Notes under the pieces: model-generated | Told to the model about the DNA's origin: nothing | The model's database searches: none | The model's input: the letters and a program-made list of their open reading frames with translations, nothing else | Program-made: the position numbers and the translations under genes | Part shown: piece by piece, positions 33,913 to 46,065 of the stretch | Position numbering within the stretch: position 1 is the stretch's first letter | Layout of the letters: each line of letters opens with the position of its first letter | Origin: Ceratotherium simum simum | Taxonomy: Eukaryota; Chordata; Mammalia; Perissodactyla; Rhinocerotidae | Reading direction: 5' to 3' | DNA: 64,000 nt | Assembly (NCBI RefSeq): GCF_000283155.1 | Contig: NW_004454240.1 | Span: 2,426,380 to 2,490,379 of the forward strand

Positions 33913-34717
33913 TCACAGTTCTTTTAGATGCACTGTTAAATTGTTTACTTGAGATTTTTCTTGTTTGTAGAAGTAGGCCTGTATTGCTATAAACTTCCCT
34001 CTTAGAACTGATTTTGCTGTATCCCATAAATTTTGGCATGTTGTATTTTCATTTTCATTTGTCTCCAGGTATTTTTGGATTTCTCCTTTGATTTTTTCAT
34101 CGACCCAATCATTGTTCAGTAGCATTTTATTTAATCTCCACATATTTGTGGCTTTTCCAATTCTCTTCCTGTAGTTGATTTCGAGTTTCTTACTGTTGTG
34201 ATCAGAAAAGATACTTGGTATTGTTTCAGTCTTCTTAAATTTATTGAGACTTGTTTCAGGCCTAATATGTGATCTATTTTGGAGAATGTTCCATGTGCAT
34301 TTGAAAAGAATGTGTATTCTTTGGTTTTTGGATGGAATTTTCTGTATATATATCTAGTGAGTCCATCTGGTTTAATGTGTCACTTAAGGTCAATGTTTCC
34401 TTATTGATCTTCTGTTTGCATGATGTTTCCATTGGTGTAAGTGGAGTGTTAAAGTCCTCTACTGTGTTGTTGTCTATTTCTCCTTTTATGTCTGTTAATA
34501 ACTGCTTTACATATTTAGGTGCCCCTATGTTGGGTGCATAGATATTTATAAGTGTTATATCCTCATGTTGGATTGTTCCCTTTATCATTATGGAGTGCCC
34601 TTCTCTGTCTCTTACTACAATTTTTGTTTTAAAGCCTATATTTTCTGATATAAGTATTGCTACTCCAGCTTTCTTTTCATTGCCATTTGCATGGAATATC
34701 TTTTTCCATCCCTTCAC
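33913..34717 (-). pseudogene. L1-D ORF2 N-terminal (endonuclease) fragments
   Basis: 33913-34143 encodes RLNKMLLNNDWVDEKIKGEI, the block linking endonuclease and RT. 34274-34717 encodes MKGWKKIFHANGNEKKAGVA and later INIYAPNIGAPKYVKQLL. The G-D-x-N endonuclease motif reads VEDFNT, so the Gly is replaced by Glu. Frames are broken between the pieces. Confidence 0.83.
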
Positions 34718-35375
34718 TTTCAGTTTGTGAGTGTTTAGGTCTGAAGTGTCTCTCTTATATGCAGCATATATATGGGTCTTGCTTTTTTATCTAATCGGTC
34801 ACCCTATGCCTTTATATTGGAGCATTCAGTCCATCGACATTTAAAGCAGCTATTGATAAGAATGTACTTATTGCCATTCTGTTCCTTTTTTTCTGAGCGT
34901 TTTAGTAGTTCTTCTCTGTTCCTTTCTTCTTCTCTTGCTCTCTTCCTTTTTGATTTGATGGCTTTGTTTAGTATTATGTTTGAGTTCCTTCCTCTTAATT
35001 TTTTGCGTAGTTATTATAGGTTTCTGGTTTGTGATTACCATGAGGTTCATATATAATAGTCTACATATAGAGCAATCTATATTAAGTTGATGATCTTTTT
35101 AGTTTCACCTCCTGTTAGAAGGCTTACTCTTTACTCCCCTCCTTCCACATTCTATTTTTTTTCATATACCTGACCTCTTTTTTTGTGCATGTGTCTCCAT
35201 TACCCTCTTATAATGGAAATAGATAATTTTAGTACTTTTGTCTTTTGACCTTTATATTAGATTCATAAGTGGTTGATATGCTACCTTTATTGTGTATTTA
35301 CCTTTACCAGTGATTTTATTGTTTTTTTTTTTTTTATAATTTGCTTATTTTTATTTGTGGTTTTCTCTTTTCCAC

Positions 35376-36273
35376 TTAAATAAGTCCCTTTAGCACTTCT
35401 TGTAAAGCTAGTTTCTTGGTGATAAACTCCTTTAGTTTTTGTTTGTCTGGAAAACTCTTTCTCTCTCCTTCCATTCTGAATGATAACCTTGCCAGGTAGA
35501 GTATTCTTGGCTGTACAGTTTTTCCTTTCAGCAATTTAAATATATCATGCCACTCCCTCCTAGCCTGTAAAGTTTCTGCTGAGAAGTCAGTTGATACCCT
35601 TAGGGGGTTTCCTTTGTATGTAACTTGTTGCCTTTCTCTTGTGGCTTTTAGTATTCTCTCTTTATCTTTAATTCTTGAAATTTTAATTATAATGTGTCTT
35701 GCTGTGGGCCTCTTTGGGTTTATCTTGCTTGGTGCTTTCTGTGCTTCCTGTACCTGGATGTCTGTTTCCTTCCTTAGTTTAGGAACGTTTTCAGCAATTA
35801 TTTCTTCAAATAGGTTCTCTGCCCCTTTGTCTCTCTCTTCTCTTTCTGGGACACTTATAACAACACGGACGTTAGTGCACTTGATGTTGTTCCAGATGTC
35901 CCTTAGACTGTCCTCATTCTTTTTAATTCTTTTTTCTTTTATGTGTTCAGCTTGGGTGATTTCCTCTAGTCTTTCATCCAGCTCACTGATCCATTCTTCT
36001 GTATCATCTACTCTGCTATTGAGTCCCTCTAGAGAATTTTTCATTTCCAGTATTGTATTCTTCATATCCGATTGGTTCTTTTTTATATTTTCCCAGTTCT
36101 TTGTTGAAGTTCTCCCTGAGTTCATCCATTCTTCTCCCAAGATCAGTGACCATCCGTATGACTTTTTGTTTGAACTCTTTGTCAGGTTGATTGGTCATTT
36201 CTGTTTCATTTAGTTCTTTTTCTGGGGTTTTGTCCTGTTCCCTTACTTGGAACATATTCCTTTGTCTCCTCAT
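35376..36273 (-). pseudogene. L1-D ORF1, nearly complete with one frameshift
   Basis: A 254-codon frame (35376-36140) holds the coiled-coil end (SRVDDTEEWISELDERLEEI), the RRM-like domain and the C-terminal block FSAETLQARREWHDIFKLLK. An 85-codon frame (36016-36273) gives the N-terminus in another phase. One indel near 36105 separates them. This is the best-preserved coding region of any L1 in the window. Confidence 0.87.
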
Positions 36274-36279
36274 TTTGCC

Positions 36280-37840
36280 TCTTTCTCTGTGCTTATATCT
36301 ATGTATTAGGTAGGTCAGCTACATCTCCTGAACTTGGCGAGGTGGCCTTATGTAAGAGATGCCTTATGAGGCCCAGCAGTGTGTTTCCCTCTCGTCACCA
36401 GTTCCAAATGTTCCAGGAGTGACCCCTGTGTGGGCTACATGTGTCCTTCTGTTGTGGCAGGGCTGCTTTTGCCTCAGGTGCCCAGGGAGGCTAGGCTGTC
36501 CCCACGGCTGGCTGGCTGTAATGCTCAGCTACCTGTGGCTGCTATGGTCCCTTCAGTCACTTTATCTGGTGTGGGGAGCCCAGCACAGTGGGCTGCAAGG
36601 TCTAATAGCACATTCCTGTTGCAGTTTTCCTGTTAAGTGAATAGGCCCCCAGCCTGGCTGGTTGCTAGGCTCAGGGGCTTACAATTGCTGTAGGCCTCCA
36701 ACCTGCAAGGCTGTTGTCAGCTCTCTCAGGATTGCAACTGAGTGGGGCTGGCCCCAGACATGGGAGGACCCAATTGTTTCAGGCTTTGGAAGGTGGGTCC
36801 AATCCTCTATGTGGCTTGGTTTGAGAAACACAAGTCTGCTGCAGCTGACAAACCCCATGGCCCATAGGGCCATACACACTGTCAACACAGTCCTGCCCTG
36901 TACGTGTGACCCAAGCCCCTGAAGTGAATCCAGTCGCCCCACTGCAGAGGGCCCACACACTCCACCAATGCCCCCCACACTACACCTGCTCCTCATGCAT
37001 GCCCTGCCCCTCAAAAGTGGACCCACTCGCCCAGCTGCATAGGATCCATGTACCCCTACTATGCAGGCCCACAAGTTGACTGAGGGCTTGCTGTTGGGTG
37101 GAGCCAGTCCCTAGGGTGGGCTGCCTGCACTGGCTGAGCTGGAATTAAATCAGTGCTCTAATGGGTGGGGCAGACCCTGGGCTAACAGGCCAGGGGAAGA
37201 ACTCCATTCGCGTCTGACAGCATCTGTGTCAGCATGCCTGCAGTAGGTCACAATAATGGCTGCTGCCAATGTCTCAGTCTCTGGAGAGGTCTCATCTCTC
37301 ACCAAGATGCTCCCAGAGCCTATCAGGTGAGTCTCTTTTCTCCAAGGACTGTGCACCTTTCTTTCCGGTGATTTTAGGTTCCTTTCCAAAATGGGTGAAT
37401 TTGTGTGTGGGCCCTTTTACAGCATGCTTTTTATTTCCTTTATGTCTGATAGCTTTTCTGGGGGTATTCCCCATTATAGTTAATAGCCAGCAAAGCCAAG
37501 TATTATGACACTTGTCTCAGTCATGCTGAGTACAAAAGCTGCTTATTGTGGTAACGCTCCCCCGCTCAGATCCCTCACTCCTCCGGGGGAGGCTTTGTAC
37601 CTTAGGATTGCTTCCAGACAGCCATGAGGTACTCTGGCTCAAAGGTGGCTTTTTTCTCTCCGGAAAGGTATTTCTGCCTCTTCCACCTCAGTCAGTACTG
37701 TCCCTTGTTGTGGGGGTTCTTTTTATCCACTTTCTGGTTCTCTCTCAGGGGTAATCGTTCCAAGAGTACTTATAAATTTGTTTTGTCCATGGGAGGAGGT
37801 GAGTTCAGAGTCCACCTACATTACCATCTTGACACCGTCC
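36280..37840 (-). promoter_or_regulatory. L1-D 5' UTR (L1 promoter region)
   Basis: About 1.5 kb of GC-rich non-coding sequence upstream of ORF1, with many 'ctgg', 'gccc' and 'cagctg' motifs. Frames here are chance. It would have carried the internal Pol II promoter. Confidence 0.7.
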
Positions 37841-38395
37841 CCACATATAATCTGTTCTTGACATTGATCCTGTTCTTCCCCATTGCCTTTAGGATAGTTT
37901 CTATGCTCCATAAAATGGATTCCAAGGCCCTGCATGATTTTGCCCCTGTTGGCCAGTTCATTTATTATCACTTCCCCTTTAGAAATCTACGCTAACCCTA
38001 CAAACTTCTTTTGGTTCTTCAAATGAGCCAAACTCCCCTTTTCTCCAAGCCTTCCAACATGTATGTTCTCTCTACCTGGTTTACCCTTTTCCCAAATCTT
38101 CATTTGGCTGACTCTTTAGTATCAGTCAGGTTACAGCTCAGATATTACCCTCATTAGGAGACCTTCCCTGACCTCCCAGGTCTAGATCAGGTGCTGATGT
38201 GTCCCAGAGCACCCTGTGCTTACCCTAATATTCCACTTACTATACTGTGTTGACATCATCCAACTGTGAGTCTGACGAGGGTAGGGTCTTATCTTGTTCA
38301 CCACTGTGTCCCTAGTGTTCCAAAGAGTGATCAATAAACATTTATTCAACAACTAGTTGGTACTTAATAAACATTTATTGAATGAATGAAAAAAA
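37841..38395 (+). mobile_element. L2 LINE 3' end
   Basis: 'ccaaggccctgcatgatttt' and 'gccccctgttggcc'-like coding remnants, then 'gaccttccctgacctcccag', 'gggtcttatcttgttcacca', 'ctgtgtccctagtgttccaa' and a terminal 'aataaacatttattgaatga' with a duplicated tail. Confidence 0.85.
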
Positions 38396-39015
38396 AGGAA
38401 GCTGTAGTAGTTCCTCACTTGTGAGACAGAAGAGGCCCTGCAGGTCTAGGAGTAAAATCTAGAGTAAGGCAGGGTTGTATAAGTAATACACTACAGAGCC
38501 AACAGGAGCCTTCTGTCTATGCATCTACATCTGCCTGTGATCTTTTCAGGAAAAGGGAGCTGACAGTTTACCACTTTGCCAACAGAGTAAGCTTCTTAGC
38601 CTTCATTTCTTGAAACCATATGCAGACTCTTAATCCTTACTGAGCCTCTTCATGGACACTAATGAAAAGGCTCATTTGACCACCCAGACTGAAACCTTGA
38701 GTATTTAATCATCCAGACATCATCCAAACAGCTAAAACTACTCTAGCTATTATCATTATATTATAGAAATCAGGAATAGTTAGGAGTAAACAGAACTGGA
38801 AGGAAACTATTAGATCATCTATTCTAGTAGTTCAACATCTTTTTATTAACCTAATATATCTGAGAGATATGATATAATGTCATCAGCAATAGTACCACTT
38901 CACTATAGTTTTCTTAATGGGGTGCAGAGTGGTCAGAATTTCCAAGGGTGTGAAAAAGCTCCTTAAATGACTTTGAATGTCTTACACCTGAGTAGAGAAT
39001 CACTGATTCTAGTCT
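38396..39015 (-). other. Intronic sequence, nothing recognised
   Basis: No repeat or exon recognised. Confidence 0.45.
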
Positions 39016-39172
39016 AACTTTTAGAAAAAACTAAGATCAGGAAAGTAAAGTTAAGATTTGCCCAAGGTTACACTGCTAGTATAACTACTAATAGCAGAGT
39101 TGGGACTAGAATCCAGGTCTCCTGGCCTAGAGTTCATCACTTTTCCTAATATTGAGAAACAAATAACTAGAA
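39016..39172 (-). mobile_element. MIR SINE
   Basis: 'gatttgcccaaggttacact', 'gcagagttgggactagaatc', 'caggtctcctggcctagagt'. Confidence 0.82.
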
Positions 39173-40490
39173 GCAATTTAAGATAGAGTGAGACAAACTT
39201 GAAGTACCTTTAGAGAACTTCAGGTCAGCTGGGCCTGTGACCTCCTTTATGCAAGTAACATATTCCTCAAAGATATCTTACCTTTACAGCATTTTTCTAG
39301 TGGGAGGTGGGCATGTTCATATTTTACCTTGCATGATTCTGTGTTGCTTATGTTTTTTATAATGAGTATGGATTATTTTTATAATTTAGAAAAGCTCATG
39401 AATATTTTTAAGCAGCCTAATCTTTAACTAATCTCTATACCCAGTTCACTTTAGGGCTTAGGTACCAAGGGCAGGAGTTTGCCAGCTATACCAACTACAG
39501 AGCCTGGTACAATGTTTTACAAGTAGTTGGTATTCTAAAAATGCATGTTAACCAAGTGTCAGTGGTAAAGGCCTATTGAGATCATTTACTGCAGGGCTAG
39601 ATCCATCAATTAAAATATAGCTTTAAAGGGCATTTTGAAGTATGAGCAAGCTAAGACATTTTAGTTTACTTAATGTCTTATTTGATATAAAGCCAGTGTC
39701 CAGAGTATTCTGCCGTGGGTACTTAAGCTGTTGGCTTCCATAACCAGCAGGCAACATTGGGGACTCTACATCTGAAATCAACAATCCTCTTCAAGTCTAC
39801 ACACATGGTAAACCCTCAAAAGCTTTACTTTTGCCTTGTGAACAAGGCCCTGAGACTCTCTCAGCTCTCAAAATGATTTTAGTCTCTCGCATTTGATAAT
39901 AGCACAGTGATGGCTCACTGAAAAGCAATAAATGCAAGAGCAATACTAGAATGAGAGCACTTTATAATTCCAGCTAACATTTGCATAGGCAGAAAGTCTC
40001 TTTCTTTGAGGCTATAGCCTTTCATGTTCATCTGTATCAATTTAATGGTAGCTATGGTCTATTCCATTATTATTTTTAAAAAACAAAGAAAAAAGGATCT
40101 ATTTCAATCTTATTTGTTTTTCCCCTTTACTCTTTCATAACAGCAAAAAAGAATACTAACTTTTTTTGATCTGTTCAATAGTAAAGAAAACTACATTGAA
40201 GAGATATTGACAAAAAGGGACACACATACACAGCCAGCCAGACAGAATAAGAGAGTGACATAGAACTGTACAGATGTGATCATTTGTTGTGATGAGGTAG
40301 GCCATAGTTTGAGGCTTGGAGTCTTCTTCCTATGGGCTTGGATAGCATCAGTGAGCGCAGAAAAGGACAATCTGGCTGAAAGAGAGTATCTTTGTACAAA
40401 TTATAATAGTTATCCATAAATTAACGAATATGAGTGCCTAAAATGTCTGGGAGACCATGCTATTATGTTGGTTTCCAGAGAGAACATAGT
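39173..40490 (-). other. Intronic sequence, mostly unassigned
   Basis: 39455-39550 has a weak L2 3'-end look ('agagcctggtacaatgtttt'). The rest is unassigned. Confidence 0.4.
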
Positions 40491-40725
40491 AATAGCAGTT
40501 AATAATTTCTAAAGTATTTTTGCATACATTAACACTTTTGATGATTACAACTCTGTGAGATAAGGAGGGCTAATCATTCCCATTTTACAGCTAAAGAAAC
40601 TGAAGCTCAGAGAGATGTCACTCCTCCAAGGTCACATTGCTGGTAAGATGGCAGTGACATCAGGATTGGGATCTAGAAGTTGCAACTGAGTCTGGTACCT
40701 TTTCTATTACACCATGCTGCATTTT
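40491..40725 (-). mobile_element. MIR SINE
   Basis: 'cattcccattttacagctaa', 'agaaactgaagctcagagag', 'ccaaggtcacattgctggta', 'ttctattacaccatgctgc'. Confidence 0.87.
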
Positions 40726-41452
40726 TATTTTTATTCTTTTACTAGGACAGAAACATGGGGGGCGGGCGGGTGTGGAGAGATATTAATATTTTGATTGATT
40801 CCTGAAAATGCTCCTATAGAAAGAGAACAGATGGTCTTACAATAATATTTATAAAATATGGAAACTATCTCCATGGGAATTCTTGATTCATGTTATTTGA
40901 TTCTAAGACCTCATGATCCTCTAAATATATTATACATTTCATTCTAACTGAAAAATAAAGTTCTACAGATTTCTGGAGTACCTTGCAAGAGATGACCAAG
41001 CAAGCCACCTAGAGCTATTATTACTTCAGAAACATATCACAAGGATGGGTCTCAGCAGGAAATCTTGGCACAGATTTCTCGAACTGCTGTGACTCACAAC
41101 ACCTACAATGAAGGGATCATGCTTTCCTTGCAGAACAACCTAAAAGGCCTAAAAGGCCTCACATAATCAGCAAAAATGAACTTAAAACCTGTATCAAATA
41201 CTTTTGGCCAGCTCAAAACAAGAGCAGTAAATTTAAGGTAGAAATATAGTAAAGAAAAAGACTTCAGTCATTTTCTAAGAATTGAAGTTACAAAGTGCCA
41301 AGATTTATATTAAAGGGGAACTAAGCCTGTGTTTGGGACTCTTATGTCCTAGTGAATGTCTTCATTTATAGAGTAATCCAAATGGAGAAATTGAGATGAA
41401 TCCAATCATTTCTTGAATGGTGGGTCAGAAAGATCAGATATGCCCTGGATAT
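40726..41452 (-). other. Intronic sequence, nothing recognised
   Basis: Includes a short G-rich tract at 40757-40772 (ggggggcgggcggg). No repeat or exon is recognised. Confidence 0.45.
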
Positions 41453-41469
41453 AGCCAATGACTTTTTTT

Positions 41470-41766
41470 TTTTTTTATTGATGTTTTAATGGTTTCTAAC
41501 ATTGTGAAATTTTGGGTTGTACATTTTTGTTTGTCCATTACCATATATATGACTCCCTTGTGCCCCCCCCCACCCCCACTGCCCCTGGTAACCACAGTCC
41601 AGTTTTCTCTGTCCATGTGTTGGTTTATATTCCACATATGAGTGAGATCATACAGTATTTGTCTTTCTCTTTCTGGCTTATTTCACTTAACATAATACGC
41701 TCCAGGCCCATCCATGTTGTTGCAAATGGGACAATTTTGTCTTTTTTTATGGCTGAGTAGTATTCC
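41470..41766 (-). mobile_element. Young 5'-truncated L1 3' end
   Basis: Inverse young L1 3' UTR: 'attgatgttttaatggtttc', 'gaaattttgggttgtacatt', a C-rich tract (41563-41578) and 'gcccatccatgttgttgcaa'. It is bounded by the perfect duplication agccaatgacttttttt (41453-41469 and 41767-41783), so insertion was recent. Only about 300 bp were copied. Confidence 0.93.
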
Positions 41767-42044
41767 AGCCAATGACTTTTTTTAAGGCAAGACAGACTAT
41801 ACATATGTTATGCCTCTAATCAACTAGTTTACTAGTCTGGTGTAAACAGGAAAATAGGCTTCTATAGGATGATTTATTCCTAGTGAACCTATGCAGGCTC
41901 CTAAGGATCACTACACATCCCTTGCTTTTCCTAAGTGTGAATGAACCATTTGTTAAAAATTTTTTTTCTCCCACAAGGATTAGTGAAGATCATCAAGCTT
42001 AATATCTATAGTTCCTGGATAGAAAATCTAGACTCCCCCCAATT

Positions 42045-42110
42045 TGTTTGTTCAGTCATTCATTTAACAAATGTTTGAGTGTCTTCTATGTACTGGTGCT
42101 GTGTAAGGTA
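42045..42110 (-). mobile_element. L2 LINE 3' tip
   Basis: 'gtcattcatttaacaaatgt' and 'cttctatgtactggtgctgt': the inverse L2 terminus. Confidence 0.68.
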
Positions 42111-42164
42111 AAACCCCAGGCCCCGCCTTCACCACCCTACCTCTGCTTCATTTTTACCTATTGC

Positions 42165-42285
42165 CTATAAATGTATCTGCTCCCTCATTAAGCTGTAAGC
42201 TTCTCTGAGGGTCTTATTCATCTTTATACTTCTTGTGGTAGTGCCTACAAGGCTTGTGAAATAACAATCAAATAAAATTTTAGGA
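42165..42285 (+). mobile_element. L2 LINE 3' tip
   Basis: 'attaagctgtaagcttctct', 'gagggtcttattcatcttta', 'gtagtgcctacaaggcttg'. Opposite in orientation to the preceding L2 tip. Confidence 0.65.
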
Positions 42286-42699
42286 ATGGAAGTGACATTA
42301 AAGGATAGTAACAGATCAAAAAATTTACACAAGGACCTAGAACTGATTTTCCTGCTCTCTTTTTAAATTTATCTCTATTTTTGACTTTTGAAAAATGTTT
42401 TCTTCCTGAAATCTCTATCGTGTTCTTAAATGTTCAAGGTAAATGACTTTTTCTTTGACAATTGTGATGCAAACTTGAGCTGGATAGCTAAATTTTTATT
42501 ATAATATATCAAGTAACTTGTGGATTTAGAATCAATACCTGATAGTTTTCTTTTGGCCTTAACTCACCCCACTCTGATTTACCTATCCCATCCTACTTCT
42601 TCCTCTGTTCAGACGGTTTATAGACTCACTTCTTCAGTGAGAAGTTCTTCATTTTTATAAAACAGAGTCAGCTCATTGTCCTGAGACACAATGATATAC

Positions 42700-43591
42700 A
42701 GTGTAGACTTATATATCTAGCTGCCTCTTTTAACATATATACTTGGTTGTCTAACAGGCACCTCAAACTTAGCATGACTAACTGAATTCCTGATTCCTTC
42801 TCTACACCCTTTTACCCTGCTCCTCCCCTGTTTTCACCCATCTCAGAAATGGCAATTCTACTAGTTTAGTTTCTTAAGTCCAAAACTGTGAGGTCATCCT
42901 TGGCTCTTCTCTGTCTCTCATACCTCTTATCTAATCAATCTGAAAATTCTGTCAGCTATTCCTTCAAAATCTATCCAGAATCTGACCATGTCTCACCACC
43001 CACACTGCCTCTATCCTGGTCTAAACCCTCATAGTCTCTCACCTGGATTATTGTTATGCTCCCCTAACAGGTCTTCCTGCTTCTGTCCTTTCTCCCTGCA
43101 GCTAGTTTCAATATAGCAGCCAGAGGGATTCTGTTGAAACATTAAGTCAGATCTTGTCATTCCTCTGCTCAACATCCTTAAATTGTTCCCCATTTCACTC
43201 TGTGTAAAAGTCAGAGTCCTTACCTTGGCCTATAAGGCTCTAGATTGGGCTTTGCTCTCTGATCTCATCTCCTTCCCTCTCTCTCTTGCTCACTCTGTTC
43301 CCAGCCATGCTGATCTTTTTGGAACATGCCAAGCATTCTTCTGCTTTAGAGCACTAGTATTTACTGTTTCCTCTCTCCTCTCCCGCCCCCAAATATTCGC
43401 ATGGCTCACACCTTCATTTCATTCAGGTCTCTTCTCAAATGTCACCTTATTAGAGGGACCTTCCCTGATCACTTTACAGTCCACCCCATCGCTTTCTCTC
43501 CCTCTTGCCCTCCTATATTTTTCTTTATAACACTTATCACCACCAATTTTGTTTATTGTCTGTCTCTTTACCCTGGAAGTTAAGCTCTTTG
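42700..43591 (+). mobile_element. L2 LINE, long 3' segment
   Basis: The best-preserved L2 in the window. It follows the ORF2 3' part ('ggcacctcaaacttagcatg', 'ctctcacctggattattgtt', 'tatagcagccagagggattc', 'ttggcctataaggctctaga', 'caggtctcttctcaaatgtc') to 'gttaagctctttgaggg', where LTR-2 interrupts it. Confidence 0.88.
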
Positions 43592-43595
43592 AGGG

Positions 43596-44228
43596 TGTGG
43601 GAGATCAAAACTGGCCACCCTGAAATATATCTGTTTACTTTAATTATTTTCTCTGATGGACATTTGACCTTCCCCAAACTGCCTAAATGAATTTAACTCT
43701 GGGTGTAGACAGACTGGCAGGGTTCTTGCTAAGACCATTCTTTTCAAAGTTCTGTTTACCAAATATTTACATTTGTAAAGGTATCTCCCTCTGTGTGCTG
43801 GGAAGAGGTGGGGGTGATGGCGTTGTCTCTGGAAACTCTTATCAGTATGGAAGAAGAAGACTTAAATCTACATACTCTTGATTACTATAATTCCTGTCTC
43901 TCAGGCCACATTCTCTACAGATAGCCCTGCAAAGCATTGTCTGACAAACATTTACATTTCCCTCTTCATGTAAATTGTCATCTTCCCCTTTGAAATCCCA
44001 AAACACCACCCACCCCCAACATCCTCCTTTGTCTTTAGCTGAAGATAGTATTTAAGAGGAGAATCTCTGCCATTGTGTTGAGAAACTCAGTGTCTCTGGT
44101 TTCTCCCATGTATACATGTTATTAAACTTGGTATTATTTTCTCCTGCTAACCTGCCTTGTTAATTATTTGGCCAGCCAGAAGAACCTTAAGGGAAAGAGC
44201 AGAGGGGGATTCTCCCTCTTCCCTGACA
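43596..44228 (+). mobile_element. Solo LTR of an endogenous retrovirus (LTR-2, ERV1-like)
   Basis: 633 bp starting TGTGGGAGAT and ending CTTCCCTGACA, with the 4-bp duplication aggg at 43592-43595 and 44229-44232; 4-bp duplications are typical of class I ERVs. A TATA-like 'tatttaag' lies at about 44050 and 'attaaa' at about 44121, followed by the usual U5 'ggccagccagaagaacctta'. It is more diverged than LTR-1. Confidence 0.82.
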
Positions 44229-44235
44229 AGGGCAA

Positions 44236-44350
44236 TAAGAAATATTTGTTAAGGGACTACTATGTGCCAGATCCTTTTCTAGGCAATACAGATTTAAGAG
44301 TAAACAAAACAAACACCAATAGCCTATGCCATTTCCATTCTAGCATTATA
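44236..44350 (-). mobile_element. L2 LINE 3' fragment
   Basis: 'gaaatatttgttaagggact', 'actatgtgccagatcctttt', 'ctaggcaatacagattta': inverse L2 tip. The plus-strand L2 before LTR-2 and this minus-strand L2 meet at the insertion site. Confidence 0.7.
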
Positions 44351-44735
44351 TAATATTCTGTATTTTCTCAGTAAATATCTGATGAATGTATCGAATAAAC
44401 ATAGCATACACTCCACATAGTAACAGAAATGGTTCAAAAGTAAAGGAAATTTGGGTTGGCTTGACACTCTTTAACTCATTGGAGCACCAATCACATCTAA
44501 AGAAATGGCTCTATAGCTTCCCAGGTGAAAGGCTGGAAATGTAATCAAATCCCAGGTCTCTTAGACAGTATATACTCCTAACTTAATGGGTTCTTGGATT
44601 CCTCCCAGCTATACTATTAAAAGAAAAATATCTGGGATTGCATGAAAAATTTGGCACTGGCACAAAATGACTAGAATCTAGTGATTGACTAGAGTATCAG
44701 ACCAGGAAGAAATTAGATAAGTGCTAAAAATTAAT
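44351..44735 (-). other. Intronic sequence, nothing recognised
   Basis: No repeat or exon recognised. Confidence 0.45.
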
Positions 44736-44749
44736 AAGAGAGGCTTTGG

Positions 44750-44954
44750 GGCCGGCCCCGTGGCTTAGCGGTTAAGTGCGCGTGCTCCGCTGCTGGCGGC
44801 CTGGGTTCGGATCCTGGGCGCGCACCTATGCACCGCTTCTCCGGCCATGCTGAGGCCGTGCCCCACATACAGCAACTAGAAGGATGTGCAACTATGACAT
44901 ACAACTATCTACTGGGGCTTTGGGGGAGAAAGAAATAAAATTAAAAAAAAAAAA
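44750..44954 (+). mobile_element. ERE SINE, young
   Basis: Starts ggccggccccgtggcttagc and ends with an A-tail. The perfect 14-bp duplication aagagaggctttgg is at 44736-44749 and 44955-44968. It lies 1.7 kb downstream of EDA exon 2, antisense to the gene. Confidence 0.95.
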
Positions 44955-44968
44955 AAGAGAGGCTTTGG

Positions 44969-46065
44969 CCTTGGCCAGAAAGAAAAACTTTTCTATCAAA
45001 ACAGAATAAACACTGTAAAGAAGATCAGTAGCAGAGAAATTGGTAGCCAGATCCAGGTAAAGTGGTTTGGGAGAGAGGAGGAAACTGCCTTCTTTAAGAG
45101 AAAACTTGGGAGGCCAGATGAAGAGGTAAACTTTAGAAGCTATTAGACTTCCCACTTGGAGAGGAAGGGAAGATCATGTCCACTACAGAAGGTGATATTG
45201 CTCTTTCTCCTCTCCTCCTTAGCAACCAGGGAATATGAAAGATTTGGTGGTACTGGGAGTAACCTCAGGGGAAGTGTCAAAGGTGGAAAGAACTACATGC
45301 ATTGAAGGGTGAGACGATTAGGAGAGGAAAGGGACCATGGCCTTTCCAGGAAACTGGCTGCAAGCAGTAGGTGAATAACAGGTGCCTTTTACTTCATGGA
45401 CCACATTTCCTAGGCTTGAACTTGGTCATCAATTGTATGCAAAGCGTCTGCTCTGGAGAATGGCCCCACTGGTTCAGTTCTCCATTCGAGGGCTCAATGC
45501 TGCTGTGACCTCCATTGACTAGAACACCTCACTTATCTTATTTCTCTGACTCTCTCTCTCTTTTTTTTATTACAAGGTCCTTGTTTTGAGCTCTTTTTCA
45601 GACTTCATCCAGTTCTACTTCTTGCCCCTACTGACAAAGTCCTGGCCCCATTTCTTCAATAGCTCATGCCTTCTGGAACTGCTTCCATCATTGGCCCTTA
45701 CTCACATTGACAAATGTCAGCTTAAAAATCTCATTTTCATCTTTATAAAGTCATATTGCTTTATAACTCCCCAGACATATATCTTTGGCAGATGCAGCCA
45801 GACATATGCTGTATTTCAATCCAGATGGCTTTGCTGCAGCCCCAGAGCTATGCATTCTACAAACTCCTGTGCCAAAGAAGTAGCATTCTGTCAATTGACA
45901 AAGTGATGTTGAAATAGAGAGATTCAAAGACCCTGCCCAGGAGCTAGCTCAACACTTTGTTATGCTTCACAAAATGCATTGCTAGTTAACTCAAATCTGT
46001 TTCACCCTCAACAGGGATGGTTTTCATGGCACATTATAACCTAGCTGAAGACACAATCAACATCA
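44969..46065 (-). other. Intronic sequence near exon 2, nothing recognised
   Basis: Unique-looking. 45580-45900 has normal complexity and a 106-codon plus-strand frame without family resemblance. It could hold conserved intronic sequence, which I cannot judge without an alignment. Confidence 0.45.

Larger units (their letters stand above)
30370..37840 (-). mobile_element. Full-length LINE-1 of the younger lineage (L1-D)
   Basis: A 3' UTR (30370-30990), ORF2 (about 30990-34750, interrupted by an assembly gap and ERE sequence), inter-ORF region, ORF1 (35376-36273) and a long GC-rich 5' UTR up to 'catcttgacaccg' at 37840. Coding frames carry several frameshifts, so it is inactive. No target-site duplication could be matched between the two ends. 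Confidence 0.88.

Noticed and set aside
36359..37074. Several overlapping GC-rich frames of 80-131 codons
   Set aside because: They lie in the non-coding 5' UTR of the L1 at 30370-37840, where GC-richness lengthens chance frames.
45586..45906. 106-codon plus-strand frame near EDA exon 2
   Set aside because: No family resemblance, opposite strand to EDA, and no consensus splice sites around it.
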